Assembly (NCBI GenBank): GCA_003707065.3
Contig: PPXM03000013.1
Location: 62,001 to 126,000 of the forward strand
From: Trigonopsis variabilis
Taxonomy: Eukaryota; Ascomycota; Trigonopsidomycetes; Trigonopsidales; Trigonopsidaceae
Direction: 5' to 3'
DNA length: 64,000 bases
Shown here in pieces: positions 58,197 to 64,000 of this stretch. Position numbers and translations under genes: made by a program. How positions within the stretch are numbered: position 1 is the stretch's first letter; the number at the start of each line of letters is the position of its first letter. The notes below the pieces were generated by a model that saw only the letters and a program-made list of their open reading frames with translations, did no database searches and was not told where the DNA came from.

Positions 58197-60416
58197 ATGT
58201 CAAACAGAGAATGTGGGCCTCCAGGAAGCCAAATATTGGAGCTCCCATATCTCAGAGAACGCCGGGTAGCGTCATGTGTCACTTGCCGCCAGAGGAAAAG
58301 AAAATGTGATCGACAGGAGCCTACTTGTGGACCTTGTAGACGCTTCGGAAGGAAGTGTCTTTATAACAGGCAACCGAGGGATGCTTTCCCGTCTGCCCAA
58401 GAGGGAGCTTTGTTGTTGATGGAGATCGCAAAGTCTCCTCGCCTAATCAATGCTGCGAATAAAGAGACGCCGTTGAGCACGTTCAGTCCCAGAGAAGAAA
58501 GCCGTCACAGCTGTGAGACGAATAGGGCCAGTGTTGCTGATTCATCTGTCGGTGAAAAGCAAAACGAGACAAAGAAGCGCTCTATTGGTGCGGAATGTAA
58601 TGATATTGATTCAGCTCCTTCAATCCCCTCGATCATTTGGCCTTTCTATATGGAAGATAGCGAGACTTCTGAACAAAACGGAAAGAGTTCAGAGTGTGAG
58701 CTGACTTTACGATCAGGCCCAATTTATACCAATATTATGGCAGCCTCATTGAGTCAGAACTGGGCCAGTCCAGATCCTAATCGAAATACACTGATGCAAT
58801 ATCTTCCAGAGAGTAGTAAGATGAACTCCCTTGTTAATAGGTACATTATTTCTATACACCCTATTGACCCAGTGCTCGACTGGTCCATATTCATGCCCAA
58901 GTATGAAGCTTTCTTACATGATCACCAAGAGGCGGATCTTGCTTTTCTCACATTGCTACTCGCTGTTCTTTATGCAGCATCAGTTTCTGCTTACGAAGAG
59001 GCAAACTTTTCTGGTCTGCGAGCTGACAGGCTTGACCTACTGGTTGGTGACATGCGTCGATTCATGAGCGGAGCCGAGCTAGGTCTTGCAATGTACCAAT
59101 TTCCTCGCAAGGCGACCATTATTGGTTTACAAGTCTCCGTCATCCTACATTCGGTCAGTCGCAATGATTGCCGAATTGACGATAGTGGCAGTGTAGCAAT
59201 GCTTCTACGGTTGGCTCAGTTACTGGAACTGCACAGGGATCCGGTAAAATATCATGGGCTAACAGACACCAAAGAAATACAGCTTCGGCGTATCTTATGG
59301 TGGAGCGTTGTCTATCTTGACGGTGTCACTTCACTATCCAATGGTCTTCCTCCTCTCGTCTCAATAAATCATTTCGACACTATGTTCCCAGTTGAATATC
59401 ACAAGTCAAGAGACCAAGGAAGTGGACTTGTTTTCGACCACACGATTGCGTTTGCCAACGCAAGGTTCAAGTGGATTCTTGCATCAAATAGAATTCTTCA
59501 TACCTTATACGGGCTCCATCAGCCGAGAGATGATGAGCTACATGAACTCGAGGCGGCACTGGCGGACTTTTCCTTTGATTGTCAAACAGCAATCAAGAAA
59601 ATCAACAATCCAGATCATTTTTCAGGCGACATGGAGCTTTTCATCAATTTTGCCTCCTCAAATATATCCACCTTTCCCGACAGATGCTGCCTATTAATGC
59701 ACAGGAAGCTGATAGAATCCACTGGCGCTGGCGAAAATCACTCAAATAAAGAACTTTCACATAGATCAACGCAGAAGATAGCGACGTCATCTTCGCTTGC
59801 TGGAGCCCCGCAGACAAAGAGAATAAACTGCAGATCAATCAAAGCAGCCATGCACTTTCTTCAGGAGATGATAAGATACGGCGAACAACCGAGAAATATA
59901 ATATATGTCTGGGAAATTCGGAAATACCAACCTCTTCATGCATTATTCACATTGCTTCACAGTCTGATCATAACGGCTCAGGATATTTACGTTCATCCCC
60001 AAGTCCAGCTGTCTGACTTTGCTCGGTTTACATCTGACGAGCGGGTATCACTTGTGGAGAAAGCAGCAACAAAGCTGCGATACCTGGGTTATAATACTTC
60101 CGAACTGTGTAAAGAACGATGGAATCTCGTTGACGAGTATAAAACTAATGCTTGGAAGAAACTTCTTCTCGAATTCGATCCTGATGCAAGCGAGTTCACA
60201 ACTCGGTTCTGCGTCTCAACTGATAAATCGTGGTCTTCGACAGGCGACTCTGACGATTCACCAGAGTCATATTTTTCAGAGGGTGCCTATCCCCCGGGAT
60301 TATCTCCAGAAGTCATTTCTCAGATGAGAGATGACATCCGACTCTTTGAAGAGCAATTGTTTGAGCAGATGGCTTTGAAAGTCTGGGATCAGCAGGCTGG
60401 TCATCTATTAATGTAG
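58197..60416 (+). CDS. Zn2Cys6 transcription factor with fungal-specific regulatory domain
   Basis: 739 residues, one exon. The zinc cluster CVTCRQRKRKCDRQEPTCGPCRRFGRKC lies within the first 55 residues (its core CRQRKRKC is the basic DNA-contact helix), spacing CX2CX6CX6CX2CX6C. The regulatory domain spans about 220-520: LVNRYIISIHPIDPVLD, FLTLLLAVLYAAS, LRLAQLLELHRDP and RRILWWSVVYLDG. A long C-terminal part follows with an acidic Ser-rich segment near the end. The sequence is unlike the two DAL81/TamA-like proteins. It sits between the SDR (divergent) and the aldo-keto reductase (convergent), so it may control these two oxidoreductases. No specific target is recognisable. Confidence 0.9.
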   Translation: MSNRECGPPGSQILELPYLRERRVASCVTCRQRKRKCDRQEPTCGPCRRFGRKCLYNRQPRDAFPSAQEGALLLMEIAKSPRLINAANKETPLSTFSPREESRHSCETNRASVADSSVGEKQNETKKRSIGAECNDIDSAPSIPSIIWPFYMEDSETSEQNGKSSECELTLRSGPIYTNIMAASLSQNWASPDPNRNTLMQYLPESSKMNSLVNRYIISIHPIDPVLDWSIFMPKYEAFLHDHQEADLAFLTLLLAVLYAASVSAYEEANFSGLRADRLDLLVGDMRRFMSGAELGLAMYQFPRKATIIGLQVSVILHSVSRNDCRIDDSGSVAMLLRLAQLLELHRDPVKYHGLTDTKEIQLRRILWWSVVYLDGVTSLSNGLPPLVSINHFDTMFPVEYHKSRDQGSGLVFDHTIAFANARFKWILASNRILHTLYGLHQPRDDELHELEAALADFSFDCQTAIKKINNPDHFSGDMELFINFASSNISTFPDRCCLLMHRKLIESTGAGENHSNKELSHRSTQKIATSSSLAGAPQTKRINCRSIKAAMHFLQEMIRYGEQPRNIIYVWEIRKYQPLHALFTLLHSLIITAQDIYVHPQVQLSDFARFTSDERVSLVEKAATKLRYLGYNTSELCKERWNLVDEYKTNAWKKLLLEFDPDASEFTTRFCVSTDKSWSSTGDSDDSPESYFSEGAYPPGLSPEVISQMRDDIRLFEEQLFEQMALKVWDQQAGHLLM

Positions 60417-61057
60417 CATATTATCCAGGTTGAAAGGAGCTAGATTTTTTTATGATAGTGCTTTGTCGACTTCTGTAAAGTCTTGTGTAGGATATGTTGG
60501 CTGCGTTGGCTGCGTTGGCCGCAACTGAGACTGCCTGTCAGTTGCAGATCCTGCTCAGTGCATCTTTATCTCTAGTCTAGAAAAGATAAAATAATAAATT
60601 TATCCAGAAATTTCAACACTTTTAACAAATTCGGTACTTGGTGCACAGTAGACATGAACTATTTTGGCAGAGCAGAAGATAGGTCGCTTGAGCTAACGTC
60701 ACATGACTGTAACACGAGGCTTCATATGCTCCATTAAGACAAGATAAGAGTAGATCATTATTCGATACTTCTTGGTCCTCTGAAGTGGTGGCACGTTGAT
60801 GCTGCCGAATTGAAAGGATCGAACAGCGAGGTAAATAAAGCGCAGAAGAACCGCTCAATGGCTTCGAAGACAGTGATCAATCTATGCGGAATTTGAGGGA
60901 TAGAGATGGATATTGATGGTCCCCTTACTACAGTAATTGCGGAAACAAGATAGTATCTATATGCTACTTTTCTATATCTAATGCGAGTAGTCCTTCAGTA
61001 TACCAATAGCAATGGTTTTTAGGAGATCTTTTGGGCTCGCGATGACGGTTCGGAATA
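60417..61057. other. Convergent 3' region between regulator and aldo-keto reductase
   Basis: 641 bp. It contains TTGGCTGCG repeated nearly three times at about 60498-60523 and AT-rich sequence near 60585-60620 with GATAAA words. A minus-strand frame at 60622-60858 has no domain. No RNA gene was recognised. Confidence 0.45.
60498..60523. repeat. 9-bp short tandem repeat (TTGGCTGCG, about three copies)
   Basis: Two exact units and one with a single change (TTGGCCGC) lie directly after one another downstream of the Zn2Cys6 regulator stop codon. Confidence 0.7.
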
Positions 61058-61924
61058 TTAGCCAAATATATTTTGCCAATGAGATCGAACTTCCTTTTTA
61101 CTTCCCGCCTCAGAGATTGCAGCGACTTCCTCAGGTTGCAGTTTGAATTGAAAGACATCAAACTGCTGCTTTAGCCTGTCTTGGTTTCTTGAAGTTGTCA
61201 CGGGGAGAACTCCACGATCTAGCACCCAACGAAGAAGAATCTGGGCTGAAGTTTTGCCATACTTCAATCCAAGTTTCTCCACAACAGGATCAACCGGTCC
61301 TCCGGGTGTCTTAGTCAGAGGTGACAGATTATTATAGGACTCTATAAGTATATTATGATGATTAGCGTACTCGATTATACCGGGAGTCTGATTTTGAAGA
61401 TAGGGATGAAACTCAATCTGGTTGACAGAAGGATATACTCCTGAACTTGTGAACAGACGGTCTATATCTTGAGGAGAAAAGTTGGACACTCCAATGTCTC
61501 GAGTCAGACCTTCATTTTGCAGCTCTATCAGGCCTTTCCAAGCATCCTCGAGAGATACTCCATGACTTGCGACTGAAATTTCTGGAGAATGAAGAAGATA
61601 AAGGTCCACATAATTGGTCTGAAGTTTTTTTAACGACTCTAGAAGCGCTACTCTCACATTTCCCGCACCTTTTAGAGTTTTCGTTGTGATGAATAACTCC
61701 GATCGAGGAATGTTGGACTTGGCAAGTGCTTCTCCGACTTCTTGTTCCGTGTTATACATTTCAGCAGTATCTATATGTCGAAAGCCGATCTTTAGTGCCA
61801 AACTAACCCCATCAACAATCTTCTGATCCACTTTGTCTTCGCCTTTAGAGCGAGCAATTGCTGTTCCTGTGCCATATGCAATTGACGGAATACTTCGCTT
61901 CGTGCTCAGAATAAAGCTGGTCAT
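61058..61924 (-). CDS. Aldo-keto reductase
   Basis: 288 residues, one exon. The AKR barrel is complete with the catalytic tetrad: Asp in HIDTAEMY with its Tyr, Lys in ITTKTLKG, and His in LYLLHSPE. DIGVSNFSP and NQIEFHPYLQN are the conserved family blocks after strand 5, and the C-terminal cofactor segment reads LPVTTSRNQDRLKQQ. The size and style match small fungal NADPH-dependent reductases of carbonyl compounds or sugars, similar to yeast YDL124w/YJR096w. The start MTSFILSTKRSIPSIAYGTG fits the family beginning. It is divergent from the Fen2-like permease, 897 bp apart. Confidence 0.92.
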   Translation of the reverse strand: MTSFILSTKRSIPSIAYGTGTAIARSKGEDKVDQKIVDGVSLALKIGFRHIDTAEMYNTEQEVGEALAKSNIPRSELFITTKTLKGAGNVRVALLESLKKLQTNYVDLYLLHSPEISVASHGVSLEDAWKGLIELQNEGLTRDIGVSNFSPQDIDRLFTSSGVYPSVNQIEFHPYLQNQTPGIIEYANHHNILIESYNNLSPLTKTPGGPVDPVVEKLGLKYGKTSAQILLRWVLDRGVLPVTTSRNQDRLKQQFDVFQFKLQPEEVAAISEAGSKKEVRSHWQNIFG

Positions 61925-62821
61925 GTTTAATTGGAAGACTGGTCGACGGCTGATTTATCTGGTATCGCTCTTATCTATATTCGATACGCAGCAGGTTCGT
62001 TTCGTTGCAACCAATCCTTCAAAATGAGCAAATCTCTCGGAAACCAACCGGGACCGGAAAAGGTTGCCTGAGGATCTATCCTGAATTTTCATGAATCAAG
62101 AATACCACCATTTTGGAATAACGACTAATGCAGATAATGTGCGGCCATAAGATCCGAATACAGCCCTTCCACGTTCGCGGAGATTACGGAAATTTATAAT
62201 TTCTCTTGATCAAAGCTTCAAATTTTCAATTCCTATTAAGCGAATATCGCCGATATCTTGGCACTGGTTTCTTAGCATGGAAACAAGCTTTCTTGTCGGA
62301 TATAGGTCTTTCTTAGTTGATCCGAAGGAACGAGACACAGATCTGACAGGACAAATTTACGTCTATTTCCTTAAATGAACATCTATTTGACCCTTAATAG
62401 CCAAAACTTCCCCAGAAAGGCCATAGAATGTTAGCAGAGAAAGCATTGTCAGACAATGCTGCCAATGATTTCCTATAAATGACCAAATGTGACTATTCTA
62501 CACAAGTACTCTCAGGCTCGATCATATATATGAACATTCTGGGGCATTAAATATATCGATATTCAAAGTTTAACGTGATCATCCTGTCAAAATGGCTGAC
62601 TTTTCCCGTCTGGGAGAATAGGGGCCAATATTACTTGTCTTTGAGATAAGTGGAATGTTGCCTTTGAATTTCGGCAAGACGTGATGCTGCAAAATTCACT
62701 AGTTTCTAACGGTTTCGGGACGCTCCACTCCTGCGATTACTCTAATGTGGTTACGGTGAGATCTATATAAGATTTCCAATTTCTCCAAATTTCTACTTCT
62801 GGAAAAGACACCGGCCGCAGT
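61925..62821. promoter_or_regulatory. Divergent intergenic region between AKR and the Fen2-like permease
   Basis: 897 bp without a supported ORF. TCTTATCTATAT near 61969-61980 combines a reverse GATA motif and a TATA-like word close to the reductase start. Otherwise it is AT-rich (TATATATGAAC near 62526) without repeats or RNA features that I can support. Confidence 0.4.
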
Positions 62822-64000
62822 ATGACTAAAGAACAGTTGAATACCACGGTCATCGAAAAATCGACGGCTCCAATAGGTCTTCGTTCTCCTCCGCCTCGGA
62901 AGTGGTGGTGGATATTCAATGAAAACGAACATCGAAATCTACTAGAAAACTCGCCTCGTCGAGGGTTGCGAAACTATTTTCGCTGGTTTAACGAGAATGA
63001 CACTCCTGAAGAACGTCGACTAATCATCAAGCTTGACATTCTAGTTGCCTTCTATAGCTTAGTCTGTTATTGGGTCAAAATGCTCGATGCGAGTAATATA
63101 AGTCAGTCTATTCACGTTTCAGGATATCTAACGGCCAGATAACGCATATGTGAGTGGTATGCAAGAAGATTTAAAACTTGGAGGAAATGATCTTGTTCAT
63201 TTCAATACCATGTATTTCCTCGGCTGTATTATTTTCCAGCTGCCTTGTACTTATATCTTTCCGCGAGTGAGAATGAATTATGTCTTGCCCACAATGGATA
63301 TAGGTTGGGGATTTTTTACTCTTGCTCAATATAGAGCCAAGAGTTATGGTGAGATGATGGCTTATAGATTCATGGTTGGAGTCTTTGAGGCCGGTTCCTT
63401 TCCTGCTATACAATACGTTCTCGGTTCTTGGTATAAGAGAGATGAGCTTGCGAGACGTGGCAGTATATTCTATATTGGCTACTACTTAGGTTCTATGACT
63501 TCTGGGTTACTGCAGGCTTCTGTCTACTCCTCTCTCAATGGTCATCTTGGTATTGCTGGCTGGCGATGGATGTATATCATCAACACCATCATCTCATTGC
63601 CCGTGGGAGTTCTAGGATATCTTATCTGGCCCGGTACTCCAGATAAGTGCAATTCCCTGTTTCTGTCCAAAGAGGAAAAGGAGTTGGCTATCAAAAGAAT
63701 CAGGGAAGATGGAAAAGCCAAACCCAAATTTGAAGCCAAAGTCATTCTAAAAACAATGCTAACGAAATGGCATTTTTGGATCCTCGTTCCTTGGGCCATC
63801 TTTCTCAATAACTCTCAATCTCCTCAACAGCCCGGTTATCTATTGTGGTTAAAGAGTCTCAAGCGGTTTTCAACTGCAAGACTGAACAATCTATCTGCCT
63901 TGTCCCCGGGTCTGGGAATTGTTTACATGGTCATTGTCTCGACATTTGCTGACTTGACTGGACTACGGTGGTTCACATTCACCGTTGTTGAAATACTTAA
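62822..64000 (+). CDS. Fen2/Dal5-group MFS permease (pantothenate/biotin-type carrier), 3' end beyond window
   Basis: Exon 62822-63101, intron 63102-63138 (37 nt, donor GTCAGT, acceptor GGCCAG), then an open frame from 63139 to the window end. Splicing yields KMLDASNINNAYVSGMQEDL, which restores the N-x-NNAYVSGM motif of Fen2-type carriers; reading through the intron would meet a stop. A cytosolic N-terminus of about 75 residues (PRKWWWIF, EERRLIIKLD) precedes TM1. Later segments include MYFLGCIIFQLPCTYIFPR, RFMVGVFEAGSFPAIQYVLGSWYKRDE and GWRWMYIINTIIS, then PGTPDKC. At least seven membrane segments are inside the window; the rest is cut off. The donor GTCAGT is weaker than the usual GTAAGT. 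Confidence 0.87.

Noticed and set aside
1-64000. CRISPR arrays, ribosomal RNA genes, DNA transposons with terminal inverted repeats
   Set aside because: None was seen: no regularly spaced repeats, no rRNA signature and no transposase-like ORF.

Overview
This 64 kb window comes from an ascomycete fungus. It carries a nuclear gene for the complex I 30-kDa subunit, Zn2Cys6 and C2H2 regulators with fungal-type regulatory domains, NCR1/NPC1, CCR4-NOT subunit Not4, a DUR3 urea carrier and a Dal5-type permease. Splice sites that rejoin conserved protein families give 28 introns. Twenty-seven are 33-44 nt and one is 64 nt, so the introns are very small. Complex I excludes Saccharomycetaceae. The compact genes and tiny introns suggest an early-diverging lineage (Lipomycetaceae-like or Taphrinomycotina-like), but the sequence alone does not decide this.

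Layout. 1-4 kb: end of an unidentified gene, then NOT4, the complex I subunit and a Spf30-like Tudor splicing factor. 4-9 kb: a 1.3 kb non-coding stretch with an imperfect direct duplication, a long Gag-like gene with eight copies of a Ser/Ala/Pro repeat, and an unidentified 328-residue ORF. 9-18 kb: a class III aminotransferase, NCR1 and a regulator with two zinc clusters in tandem. 18-26 kb: two UNC93-like carriers around a fused MurQ etherase / BadF-type sugar kinase, plus a Gfo/Idh/MocA oxidoreductase. 26-34 kb: an HSL-type esterase, a RidA protein, a C2H2 regulator, an SMP-30 lactonase-like protein and a sugar porter. After a 2.2 kb gene-free stretch, 36-57 kb is an island for reduced-nitrogen compounds: a Zn2Cys6 regulator, D-hydantoinase/dihydropyrimidinase, a second RidA, N-carbamoyl-D-amino-acid hydrolase, an NCS1 permease, a PuuE-type allantoinase-like hydrolase, formamidase, DUR3, a second related Zn2Cys6 regulator and a Dal5-type permease. 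The tRNA deaminase subunit TAD3 sits inside it as an unrelated housekeeping gene. 57-64 kb: a short-chain dehydrogenase, another Zn2Cys6 regulator, an aldo-keto reductase and a Fen2-like permease cut by the window edge.

Two modules stand out. The first (about 18.4-25.8 kb) looks able to take up and break down N-acetylmuramic acid: the fused enzyme would phosphorylate it and cleave the lactyl ether to GlcNAc-6-P, with UNC93-like carriers divergent from it and convergent on it. The second (38.8-44.6 kb) looks like a hydantoin pathway: NCS1 uptake, ring opening by hydantoinase, decarbamoylation to a D-amino acid, and RidA for imine clean-up. Clusters of GATA motifs lie in the promoters of both modules and of the DUR3/formamidase pair, which suggests nitrogen-catabolite (AreA/Gln3-type) control. 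These pathway assignments are inferences from family membership and gene order; substrates cannot be read from the sequence.
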